Assembly (NCBI RefSeq): GCF_025143365.1
Contig: NZ_JALXPE010000014.1
Location: 6,302 to 70,301 of the forward strand
Source: Microbacterium sp. p3-SID336
GTDB lineage: Bacteria; Actinomycetota; Actinomycetes; Actinomycetales; Microbacteriaceae
DNA: 64,000 nucleotides
Direction of reading: 5' to 3'
A model generated the notes under the pieces. That model was not told where the DNA came from, made no database searches, and was given only the letters and a program-made list of their open reading frames with translations. How positions within the stretch are numbered: the stretch's first letter is position 1; each line of letters starts with the position of its first letter. Positions 57,038-64,000 of the stretch are shown piece by piece. The position numbers were made by a program, and so were the translations under genes.

Positions 57038-58072
57038 ATGGCGAAGCTCATCAGGGTGGTACCAGGGCAGGATCCGGGGTTCCGGCGGCAGCGGACGGGT
57101 TCGGGATTCCGCTACGTCGACCCGGCGGGGGCGCCCGCCCCGGAGGCGGACCGGGAGCGCATCGGAGATCTCGTGATCCCGCCGGCCTGGACGGACGTGT
57201 GGATCGCCGCCGACCCCCTCGCGCACATCCAGGCCGTCGGCATCGACGGTGCCGGACGCAAGCAGTACCTGTACCACCCGCTCTGGCGGGTCTCGCGCGA
57301 CCGGCGCAAGTTCGTGCGCGCACTCGATCTGGCCGCCGCGCTGCCGAGCGCGAGAGCGCAGGTCACCAGGGCACTGCGGGAGGACGGGCAGACCAGGGAG
57401 CGTGCCCTCGCCATCGCGTTCCGGATGCTCGACGATGCGGCGCTGCGGATCGGGTCCGAACGCTATCTCGCCCGTCACGGCAGCAGAGGCCTGACCACGC
57501 TGCGGCGGAGGGACGTCCGCGTCGACGGGCGCGACGTCGCGCTGTCCTTCCCCGCCAAGAGCGGCAGGACGGCCTCGATCGAGATCGAGGACGAGTCGCT
57601 GGCCGACGCGCTCACCGACTTCGCGACCGGTGCCTCGAACGCGTTCCTTCTCGCCTATCGGAAGGGGCGTCGCCGCGTGAAGATCACCCCCGCCGAGGTC
57701 AACGCGTACCTGAAGGAGGTGCTGGGCGCGAGCTTCACGGCGAAGGACTTCCGCACACTGCACGGCACGATCATCGCCGCCGACGCCCTGGCACGCATCG
57801 GTCCGCTCGACCGGAAGGGCCAGCGCGGCCAGGCCGAACGCCTCGCCGTGCAGGCCGCGGCCACGGCTCTCGGCAACACGACCGCCGTGGCGCGCAACAG
57901 CTACATCGACCCGCGCGTGTTCCGGCAGTATGCCCGCGGCCGCACGCTCGACCTGGACGTGTCGCCGGAGACGGCGATCCGCAGGCTCCTGGGCGGACCG
58001 GAGACCTCGCACAAGGTCGACCGGAGAGGGTCGTCGCGGCGTCGGCGTTCCGCAGCCGCACGAGCTGTCTGA
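57038..58072 (+). CDS. DNA topoisomerase IB (poxvirus-like type)
   Basis: 344 residues. N-terminal domain with GFRYVDPAG, IPPAWTDVWI and GRKQYLYH, then the catalytic domain. Conserved residues are in YLARHGSRGLTTLRRRDV, the KDFRTLHGT block, and NSYIDPRV near the end, whose tyrosine Y289 should form the 3'-phosphotyrosyl bond. The last 30 residues are basic. Such small type IB enzymes relax supercoils without ATP and are scattered among actinobacteria and proteobacteria. The start ATG 57038 lies about 9 nt after GGGGCG; no strong site is seen. Confidence 0.92.
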   Translation: MAKLIRVVPGQDPGFRRQRTGSGFRYVDPAGAPAPEADRERIGDLVIPPAWTDVWIAADPLAHIQAVGIDGAGRKQYLYHPLWRVSRDRRKFVRALDLAAALPSARAQVTRALREDGQTRERALAIAFRMLDDAALRIGSERYLARHGSRGLTTLRRRDVRVDGRDVALSFPAKSGRTASIEIEDESLADALTDFATGASNAFLLAYRKGRRRVKITPAEVNAYLKEVLGASFTAKDFRTLHGTIIAADALARIGPLDRKGQRGQAERLAVQAAATALGNTTAVARNSYIDPRVFRQYARGRTLDLDVSPETAIRRLLGGPETSHKVDRRGSSRRRRSAAARAV

Positions 58073-58209
58073 GCACGGCCGCGGCGGGGTCGTCGCGGGG
58101 CTCCGCAGCGCACGTCGCTGCGCCTCGACGCCGAGTCGGGGCCTCGGCCCGCCGGGGCGTGGATCGCGACGCGGTCACGGTGGCCGGGGCAGGATGCCAG
58201 GATGGAGGA

Positions 58210-60696
58210 ATGGACACCGCCAACCTGACCCGCGAGGAGACCGCCGCGCGATCCGCGGCGATCACCCTGCACCGCATCCGCGTCGAGCTCGACCTCACCG
58301 GCGCACCCGAGCGGGCGCGTACCGGGTTCCCGACCGTGACGACGCTCGAGTTCGACGCGACCGAGGAGTCGACCTGGCTCGACTTCCTCGGTGAGCAGGT
58401 CCAGCGCGTCGTGGTCAACGACTCCGACGTCGAGGTGGTCTATGACGGGGCGCGCATCGCGCTGCGCGGGCTCGCCGCGTCCAACGTCGTCCGCGTCGAG
58501 GCGGTGGGTGCCTACAGCCGCTCCGGCGAGGGTCTGCACCGCTTCCACGACCCGGCGGACGACCGCACCTACCTGTACACGCAGTACGAGCCGGCGGACT
58601 CCCGTCGGGTCATGGCGTGCTTCGAGCAGCCCGACATGAAGGCCGAATACACCTTCGTCGTCGACGCGCCCGCAGGCTGGGAGGTGCTGTCCAACCAGTC
58701 GCCCGCCCACGTGGATCTGGGCGTCGGCGTGCAGCGCGTGACCTTCGCCCCCACGCTGCCGATCTCCAGCTACATCACCGCCGTCGCCGCGGGCCCGTAC
58801 GCCCGAGTCGACGGGGAGTGGCAGCGCGGCGACGAGCAGCGGGTGGCTCTCGGTGTGCTCGTGCGGCAGTCGCTCGTCGAGCACCTGGAGGCCGAGGAGA
58901 TCCTGGAGGTCACCCGGCAGGGGCTCGACTTCTTCACCGACGCCTTCGCCTACCCGTACCCCTGGGGCAAGTACGACCAGCTGTTCGTGCCGGAGTACAA
59001 CCTCGGCGCGATGGAGAACCCGGGGCTCGTGACCTTCACGGAGTCCTACCTGTCGCGCGGCGCCGCGACCGAGGCGCAGCGCGCCTCCCGCGCGAACACG
59101 ATCCTGCACGAGATGGCGCACATGTGGTTCGGCGACCTGGTGACCATGACGTGGTGGGACGATCTCTGGCTCAAGGAGTCGTTCGCGGACTACATGGGCG
59201 CCCACGCGTCCGCCGTGGCGACGCGGTACCACGACGCCTGGGTCACGTTCGCGATGCGGCGCAAGGCGTGGGCGTATCAGCAGGACCAGCTGCCCACCAC
59301 GCACCCCATCGTCGCGGACATCACCGACCTGGAGGCCGCGAAGCTCAACTTCGACGGCATCACCTACGCCAAGGGCGCCTCCGTGCTCAAGCAGCTCGTG
59401 GCCTTCGTCGGGGACGAGGCCTTCTTCGAGGGCGCACGCCGCTACTTCGCGGCGAACGCCTTCGGCAACACGACCCTCGAGGACTTCCTCGTCGAGCTGA
59501 GCGCAGTGTCGGGGCGGGATATGAGCGACTGGGCGGCGGCCTGGTTGCAGACGACCGGGGTCTCCACCATCTGGACGGAGACGGACGACGAGGGGCGGCA
59601 GCAGCTCGTGCAGAGCGATGTGCGCCCGCACCGACTCCGCATCGGCCTGTATGACAGGACCGACGGGCGCATCGTGCGCCGCGAGCAGCGCGAGCTCGAC
59701 CTGATCGGCGAGCGCGCGGACGTCGAACTGCCCGAGGCCGACCTGGTGCTGCTCAACGACGACGACCTCACCTACGCTAAGGCGCGACTGGACGAGAGGT
59801 CACTGAAGACGGTCGAGGAGTCGCTGTCGGCGATCGAGGATCCGCTGGCGCGGGCGCTCGTGTGGTCCTCGCTGTGGAATGCGACACGTGACGGCGAGCT
59901 CGACCCGTCGCGCTTCCTGGCGATCGTGCGGACGCACGCGCCGGCGGAGCCGAACGGGGGGCTGCTGGCCGCGGCGCTGCAGGACGCGGTGTTCGCCCTG
60001 CGGCACTTCGTGGCCGACGCGCGGCGCGAGGAGGAGCAGCGCGCCTGGACCGAGGCCGTGTGGACCGCACTGCAGAGCGCAGAGGCCGGGAGTGATGCGC
60101 AGCTGTCGTGGGCACGCGCGCTCGCGACCGCGTCGGCATACGACGACACCCGTCACGCCGAGCTGCGCGCGATGCTCGACGGGCAGACACCGGAGGGCCT
60201 CGTCGTCGACCCGGATCTGCGCTGGCAGCTGCTGACGGCGCTGGTGACGACCGGCCACGCCGACCTGGCCGAGATCGCGGCAGAGGAGCAGCGCGACGAC
60301 ACCGGCGATGGACGCACGGCGGCCCGCCGTGCGCGGGCCTCGCAGCCGGAGTCCGCCGTGCGCGCTGCCGCCTGGGTGGCCGCGTGGGACGACGTCTCGC
60401 TCACGAACGATCATCTCGACGCCGAGATCGCCGGTTTCCGCGCCGGAGGTCGACGCGACCTCACGAGCGCCTTCGACGCGGAGTACTTCGACCGAATCCG
60501 CGACGCCTGGGGCACGCGGAGCATCGAGCTCGCTAAGCGCCTCGTGGTCGGCCTCTTCCCTGCGGCGGACTCCCTGGAGCTCGTCGACGCGTGGGTCGAG
60601 ACGAACGCGGACGCCCCGGCAGCGCTGCGCCGGCTCGTCATCGAGCAACGGGATCACCTCGCGCGCGACCTGCGCGTGCGGGCCGCTCAGGGCTAG
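58210..60696 (+). CDS. pepN: Aminopeptidase N (M1 family)
   Basis: 828 residues from ATG 58210, after GGATGGAGGA. The exopeptidase motif GAMEN occupies residues 266-270. The zinc site is HEMAH (H300, H304) with E323 in WLKESFADYMG, then a Tyr-containing ITYAKGAS segment. The C-terminal ERAP1-like helical domain fills the second half. Length matches the actinobacterial lysyl/alanyl aminopeptidase. It removes N-terminal residues from peptides in the cytoplasm. Its TAG stop shares bases with the stop of the convergent GNAT gene in a CTAG palindrome. Confidence 0.95.
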   Translation: MDTANLTREETAARSAAITLHRIRVELDLTGAPERARTGFPTVTTLEFDATEESTWLDFLGEQVQRVVVNDSDVEVVYDGARIALRGLAASNVVRVEAVGAYSRSGEGLHRFHDPADDRTYLYTQYEPADSRRVMACFEQPDMKAEYTFVVDAPAGWEVLSNQSPAHVDLGVGVQRVTFAPTLPISSYITAVAAGPYARVDGEWQRGDEQRVALGVLVRQSLVEHLEAEEILEVTRQGLDFFTDAFAYPYPWGKYDQLFVPEYNLGAMENPGLVTFTESYLSRGAATEAQRASRANTILHEMAHMWFGDLVTMTWWDDLWLKESFADYMGAHASAVATRYHDAWVTFAMRRKAWAYQQDQLPTTHPIVADITDLEAAKLNFDGITYAKGASVLKQLVAFVGDEAFFEGARRYFAANAFGNTTLEDFLVELSAVSGRDMSDWAAAWLQTTGVSTIWTETDDEGRQQLVQSDVRPHRLRIGLYDRTDGRIVRREQRELDLIGERADVELPEADLVLLNDDDLTYAKARLDERSLKTVEESLSAIEDPLARALVWSSLWNATRDGELDPSRFLAIVRTHAPAEPNGGLLAAALQDAVFALRHFVADARREEEQRAWTEAVWTALQSAEAGSDAQLSWARALATASAYDDTRHAELRAMLDGQTPEGLVVDPDLRWQLLTALVTTGHADLAEIAAEEQRDDTGDGRTAARRARASQPESAVRAAAWVAAWDDVSLTNDHLDAEIAGFRAGGRRDLTSAFDAEYFDRIRDAWGTRSIELAKRLVVGLFPAADSLELVDAWVETNADAPAALRRLVIEQRDHLARDLRVRAAQG

Positions 60697-61226
60697 TCCG
60701 CGGTCGGCGACACCGTCATGCCCATGACGGTGCGCACGATCCACGGATGGGCACGGTCGTCGTCGATGTGCGTCATGCCGAGGTTCTCGGCCACCCGACG
60801 CGAGGCGTCGTTGGCGGGGTGGATGATGGCGGTGAGGAGCACGGGCGCGAACTCGCGGGCGACCAGCTCGACGCACGCACGTGCCGCCTCGGTCGCGTAG
60901 CCCTGACGCTGTCGCTCCCGCCGGACGTGGTAGCCGACCTCCAGGACGGGCGTGTCGTTCACGGACTGCCAGGTGACCCCGCAGTCGCCGACGAAGTCGC
61001 CGTCGTGGGTCTCGATGATCCACAGCCCGTGCCCGTCGGCGGCATACCGCTCCTGCATCCGGGCGATCCACGCGGCGCTCTCGTCGCGGGACTTCGGGGC
61101 GGGGTAGAACGCCATGACCTCGGGATCGCCCAGCAGCGCGGACAGGTGATCGAGGTCGTCCGCGGTCATTTCGCGGAACGTCAGCCGGGCGGTGGGACGG
61201 GGGAGCAGGCGCTTCGGGGCGTTCAC
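60693..61226 (-). CDS. GNAT-family N-acetyltransferase (RimJ/RimL-like)
   Basis: 177 residues from GTG 61226, which overlaps the stop of the upstream gene (GTGA). Acetyltransferase_3 type: RLTFREMTADDLDHLSALLGDPEVM opening, GYHVRRERQRQGYATEAARACVELVA carries the acetyl-CoA pyrophosphate loop (Q/R-x2-G-x-A), and PANDASRRVAENLGM the final motif. Substrate could be a protein N-terminus or a small molecule. It is the second gene of a leftward pair. Confidence 0.88.
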   Translation of the reverse strand: MNAPKRLLPRPTARLTFREMTADDLDHLSALLGDPEVMAFYPAPKSRDESAAWIARMQERYAADGHGLWIIETHDGDFVGDCGVTWQSVNDTPVLEVGYHVRRERQRQGYATEAARACVELVAREFAPVLLTAIIHPANDASRRVAENLGMTHIDDDRAHPWIVRTVMGMTVSPTAD

Positions 61227-61861
61227 AGGTCGAGCGTGTCGCCGGGCTCCAGCACGTGGAACTCGCCGCCGCCCTGCTCGGTGGCCCACTGCAGGCGCTG
61301 TCGGTGCATGTTCTTCCCGATCACGGAGAGCGTCATGTCGTGCGTGCCGAACGCGCGACGCGGACGCACCGCCAGGACGTAGTCCATCGCCTCGCCGATC
61401 TTGAGCCAGGGCGCTCCGAGCGGGGCTGCGAGCATGTCGACCTCGACACCTTCCGGGACCGCGTAGGAGTCGCCGGGGTAGTAGAAGACGTCGTTGACCA
61501 GCACCCCGACGTTCTCGATGGTCGGGATGGAGGAGTGGATCACCTCATGCGCGCCGCCGAAGAACTGCAGGGTGAAGCGGCCGATCGTGATCGTGTCCCC
61601 GGGGGCGACCACGGTGATGTCGTAGCCCTCCGCGGCGTCCGCCACGCCCTGTGGACCGAACACGGGCGTCCCGGGGGCGGCGCGCAGGATCCGGTCGAGG
61701 TGCTCGCTCGTCCAGTGGTCGGGGTGCTCGTGCGTGATCACGACGGCGACGAGTCCGCTGAGGTCGTGCAGGGGAGCCGTGAACGAGCCGGGATCGATCA
61801 CGAGCGTCTCGTCGTTCTGGTCGAGGCGGAGGGCGGCATGTTCGAACTTGGTGACGCGCAT
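61223..61861 (-). CDS. Metallo-beta-lactamase-fold hydrolase (UlaG-like)
   Basis: 212 residues from ATG 61861. THEHPDH supplies H44, H46, D48 and H49. Other metal ligands are the His in FFGGAHEVIH, the Asp in YYPGDSY and a final His in FGTHDM. The short form without extra domains resembles UlaG-type proteins. Substrate is unknown. A longer frame from 61915 adds 18 residues before the first strand and has no support. It is coupled to the GNAT gene by the GTGA overlap. Confidence 0.85.
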   Translation of the reverse strand: MRVTKFEHAALRLDQNDETLVIDPGSFTAPLHDLSGLVAVVITHEHPDHWTSEHLDRILRAAPGTPVFGPQGVADAAEGYDITVVAPGDTITIGRFTLQFFGGAHEVIHSSIPTIENVGVLVNDVFYYPGDSYAVPEGVEVDMLAAPLGAPWLKIGEAMDYVLAVRPRRAFGTHDMTLSVIGKNMHRQRLQWATEQGGGEFHVLEPGDTLDL

Positions 61862-62012
61862 GAGTCGAGTCAACCGCTCCGAAGGGTCCTGCGGCAAACG
61901 GAATCGGCGCGCCACGCCCGGGCGTCGCGCTCAGGTCGCCTCGATTTGGCGCACTGAGAATCGCCGTGGCATACTTGAACGGTTGTCGCGGGACGGAAAC
62001 GCTCCGCAAGAC

Positions 62013-62085
62013 GGCCCCATCGTATAGCGGCCTAGTACGCCGCCCTCTCACGGCGGTAACGCGGGTTCGAATCCCGCTGGGGTCA
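62013..62085 (+). tRNA. tRNA-Glu (anticodon CTC)
   Basis: 73 nt with acceptor stem GGCCCCA/TGGGGTC, anticodon stem CCGCC/GGCGG around CTCTCAC, and the T arm GCGGGTTCGAATCCCGC. Discriminator A; CCA is not encoded. A terminator hairpin follows 11 nt later. Confidence 0.95.
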
Positions 62086-62095
62086 CACAACACCC

Positions 62096-62123
62096 GAAAG
62101 CCCCCGGTTCGCCGGGGGCTTTC
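62096..62123 (+). terminator. Hairpin after tRNA-Glu
   Basis: GAAAGCCCCCGG (62096-62107) and CCGGGGGCTTTC (62112-62123) pair perfectly over 12 bp with a TTCG loop. It also faces the convergent MFS gene and may act both ways. Confidence 0.88.
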
Positions 62124-62143
62124 GTCGTCTCCGGGAGTGATCC

Positions 62144-63388
62144 TCACTCCGTCGCGCGGAGTGAGAGCCGTCGGAACCGCCGGGTGCTGAGCGGCACGAT
62201 CATGAGCACCGCCATCGCGCCGCCGTATGCCGCGAACGGCACCCACAGCGCGGTGGCGGAGGCGAGGGCGCCGAAGCCGGCCATCGCGAGCGGCATCAGG
62301 CAGTCGTCTCCGAGCCGGGTGATCGCCCCCATCCGGCCGAGGTAGGCGGTGTCGACGGTCGCCGAGAACGTGGCGCTGAGCAGCACGGACGCGAAACCCG
62401 CCGTGGCGCCGATCAGGAAGGCGGCCACGGCGACGGACCACGCGGGACCGAGGCCGAGCGCCACGATGCCGGCCCCCTGCACGACGAGTGCCGCGAACGC
62501 GCCGCGTGCCTCGTAGCGGGGGCGCCAGCGTGCGACTCCGAGCGCGCCGAGGGCGGCACCGAGTCCGAGCAGCGCCTCGAACAGACCCACGGCCTGCGCC
62601 CCCCATGCCTCGTCGTGCGCACGCAGAGCGAGGCCGATGCCGACCGCCGGCCCCACGGCGAGGTTCAGACCGGAGAGAGCGATCACGAGCGTGCGCGTGG
62701 TCGGCTGCGCGGCGAGGTGCGCGAAGCCCTGCCCGATGCCGCGCAGCGTGGAGCTGCGGGGAGCTCTCGCCAGTCGGAAGCGGGGCCGCAGCCACAGCGC
62801 GAGGAAGGCCAGGACGGCGGTGAAGGTGAGCGCATTGACCGCGGCGCTCCCGGCGAGTCCCGCGTGCGCCACCAGGACGCCTCCGAGTGCGGCGCCGCCC
62901 ATCGTCCCGAGTCGCGACGCGGTCTGTGCGGCGGCGCCGTACGAGGGCAGGTCCTCGGTGCGGACGAGCTGCCTGGCGATGGTGCCGGCGGACGGCTCGT
63001 AGAAGGCATCGCACACGCCGAAGGCCACGGCGGCGCACAGCAGCACGGCGACGCCCGGCGGCGTCGCGAGCACCCACACCGCCACCGAGACGAGCACGGC
63101 GACCCGCAGCAGGTTGCACAGGAGCATCACGCGTCGGGCATCGGCGCGATCGGCGAGCACGCCGCCGAACAGCAGCACCGCGGCACGGGGGACGGTGCCC
63201 GCCGCGACGATCAGCCCCGCCACCGCGGGGGAGGCGACCTGCACCGCGGTCCAGGCGAGGGCGATGGTCCACAGTGCGTCGCCCGCGTCGGACAGCGCCT
63301 TCACGGCGATCCACGCATGCACCAGGCGGTCTCGACGGAACGGCGGCGGTGCGGCGAGCTCGACCGGGGTGCTCGTCAGGACGTTCAT
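62144..63388 (-). CDS. MFS transporter (MFS_3/enterobactin-exporter-like)
   Basis: 414 residues from ATG 63388. About twelve membrane segments; GGVLADRADARRVMLLCNLLRV is the motif A region of the MFS_3 type, and YEPSAGTIARQLVRTEDLPSYGAA is typical of this subfamily. The start overlaps the stop of the ArsR-type gene (TGATG), so regulator and transporter are co-translated. This arrangement points to export of a small molecule, with the transcription factor as sensor. Substrate unknown. Confidence 0.85.
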   Translation of the reverse strand: MNVLTSTPVELAAPPPFRRDRLVHAWIAVKALSDAGDALWTIALAWTAVQVASPAVAGLIVAAGTVPRAAVLLFGGVLADRADARRVMLLCNLLRVAVLVSVAVWVLATPPGVAVLLCAAVAFGVCDAFYEPSAGTIARQLVRTEDLPSYGAAAQTASRLGTMGGAALGGVLVAHAGLAGSAAVNALTFTAVLAFLALWLRPRFRLARAPRSSTLRGIGQGFAHLAAQPTTRTLVIALSGLNLAVGPAVGIGLALRAHDEAWGAQAVGLFEALLGLGAALGALGVARWRPRYEARGAFAALVVQGAGIVALGLGPAWSVAVAAFLIGATAGFASVLLSATFSATVDTAYLGRMGAITRLGDDCLMPLAMAGFGALASATALWVPFAAYGGAMAVLMIVPLSTRRFRRLSLRATE

Positions 63389-63936
63389 CACGGCTCCGTG
63401 GGGAAGGCGTGGGCGAAGACGAAGACGGGGGTCCGCTCTTGCCCGTCGTTCAGGTCGATGTCGGCCTGCCAGTCGCGGAGCGTCCGCAGGATCCGGTTCG
63501 ACAGGTCGCGCAGCTCGTCCGGCGAGGCCCACGCCGTGGTCTCCGTGTTGGAGGCGTCGTAGGCGGCGAGCTCCGGGTCGCTCCGTCGGCGTTGCCAGCG
63601 CTGCAGTCGTTCGATCTGCATGCGGATGCCCTGGCGTTGGGCTTCGCGGGCGAGCAGGGCGTCCGCGGGGGAGTCGGCGTAGTCGTCCACCGACCACGTG
63701 AGCCCGCGGCGGGCGATCGTCCACCAGCTGGTCCGGCGGTCGCCTGTCGGGTCGGTGGCGCGTTCCACGACCCTGGCGCGCTCGAGCATCCGCAGATGGT
63801 GGCTGATGCTGCCGACCTGGCTGTCCAGCGCCCGGGCGAGCGTGGTCACCTGGGTCGAGCCGTGCAGCAGCAGGTAGTCGTAGATGCGGCGCCGCAGCGG
63901 GTGGTGCACGGCGGTGATCACGGAGATGTCTTCCAC
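63388..63936 (-). CDS. ArsR-type winged-helix regulator
   Basis: 182 residues. HTH_20/ArsR-like winged helix at about 5-80: HHPLRRRIYDYLLLHGSTQVTTLARALDSQVGSISHHLRMLERARVVERA. The C-terminal half is longer than in metal sensors and has no cysteine-rich metal site, so a small organic effector is more likely than metal. It precedes the MFS gene, with one base of overlap. A palindrome with ACAAGA/TCTTGT arms lies 32 bp upstream. Confidence 0.83.
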   Translation of the reverse strand: MEDISVITAVHHPLRRRIYDYLLLHGSTQVTTLARALDSQVGSISHHLRMLERARVVERATDPTGDRRTSWWTIARRGLTWSVDDYADSPADALLAREAQRQGIRMQIERLQRWQRRRSDPELAAYDASNTETTAWASPDELRDLSNRILRTLRDWQADIDLNDGQERTPVFVFAHAFPTEP

Positions 63937-63968
63937 GACGAGAACGCTATGGGCGCGGCGTCAGGAGC

Positions 63969-63982
63969 ACAAGAGTTCTTGT
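63969..63982. promoter_or_regulatory. Probable operator of the ArsR-type regulator
   Basis: ACAAGA-GT-TCTTGT, perfect 6-bp arms with a 2-bp spacer, in the promoter position upstream of the regulator gene. It overlaps a TATACA-like -10 sequence on the minus strand. Confidence 0.5.
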
Positions 63983-64000
63983 ATACCTCGGAAAGACGCG

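Overview
The window is high-GC actinobacterial chromosome, most likely Microbacteriaceae (Microbacterium or a close relative). The evidence is strongly G/C-ended codons, many GTG starts, ATGA/GTGA overlaps and the order ilvD-ilvB-ilvN-ilvC ... serA ... leuB-ilvE-FAH-MFS-gltX-tRNA-Gln. This is inferred from family recognition by eye; no search was run.

Layout. (a) 1-2.6 kb: two overlapping tyrosine recombinase genes, the first pair of a Tn554-like (TnpA/TnpB) element. They sit directly against an SRAP (yedK/HMCES) gene that is cut off just after its Asn-Ala-Arg active-site motif. (b) 2.9-9 kb: YbaK-type deacylase, MarR-MFS pair, and an IclR regulator divergent from an acetoacetate operon (CoA-transferase A and B, thiolase). 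(c) 9.2-14.1 kb: MFS, trehalose synthesis otsA-otsB, secreted GH26-like hydrolase. (d) 14.2-19.4 kb: ilvD, ilvB, ilvN, ilvC. (e) 19.5-29.2 kb: a sugar locus with two GH29 alpha-L-fucosidases, a ROK repressor, an ABC importer, a ROK kinase and an M81/MlrC protein; two near-identical palindromes mark its probable operators. (f) 29.2-34.8 kb: a FAD/Fe-S D-2-hydroxyacid dehydrogenase facing a GntR/FCD regulator, then membrane proteins. (g) 34.9-44.9 kb: serA, TetR/DHA2 pump, leuB, ilvE, FAH-family enzyme, MFS, gltX, tRNA-Gln.

(h) 45.0-53.5 kb is a lower-GC genomic island just after tRNA-Gln. Serine-recombinase remnants lie at both edges. Cargo is a DUF4365 protein with a nuclease-like N-terminus, an Ymh/HEPN protein with an intact R-x4-H motif, a frameshifted GIY-YIG nuclease gene, and a sigma factor / HTH protein / ImmA-IrrE protease operon, followed by two small proteins. 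An identical 13-bp box lies upstream of the sigma gene and upstream of the first small gene. I think this box plus the sigma-HTH-protease cassette is the best candidate for an undescribed regulatory or defence-linked system here.

(i) 53.5-64 kb returns to normal composition: class II amidotransferase with a coupled 35-residue ORF, a membrane-anchored protein, MFS, topoisomerase IB, aminopeptidase N, GNAT, metallo-beta-lactamase-fold protein, tRNA-Glu and an ArsR-MFS pair. No CRISPR array or rRNA was seen.
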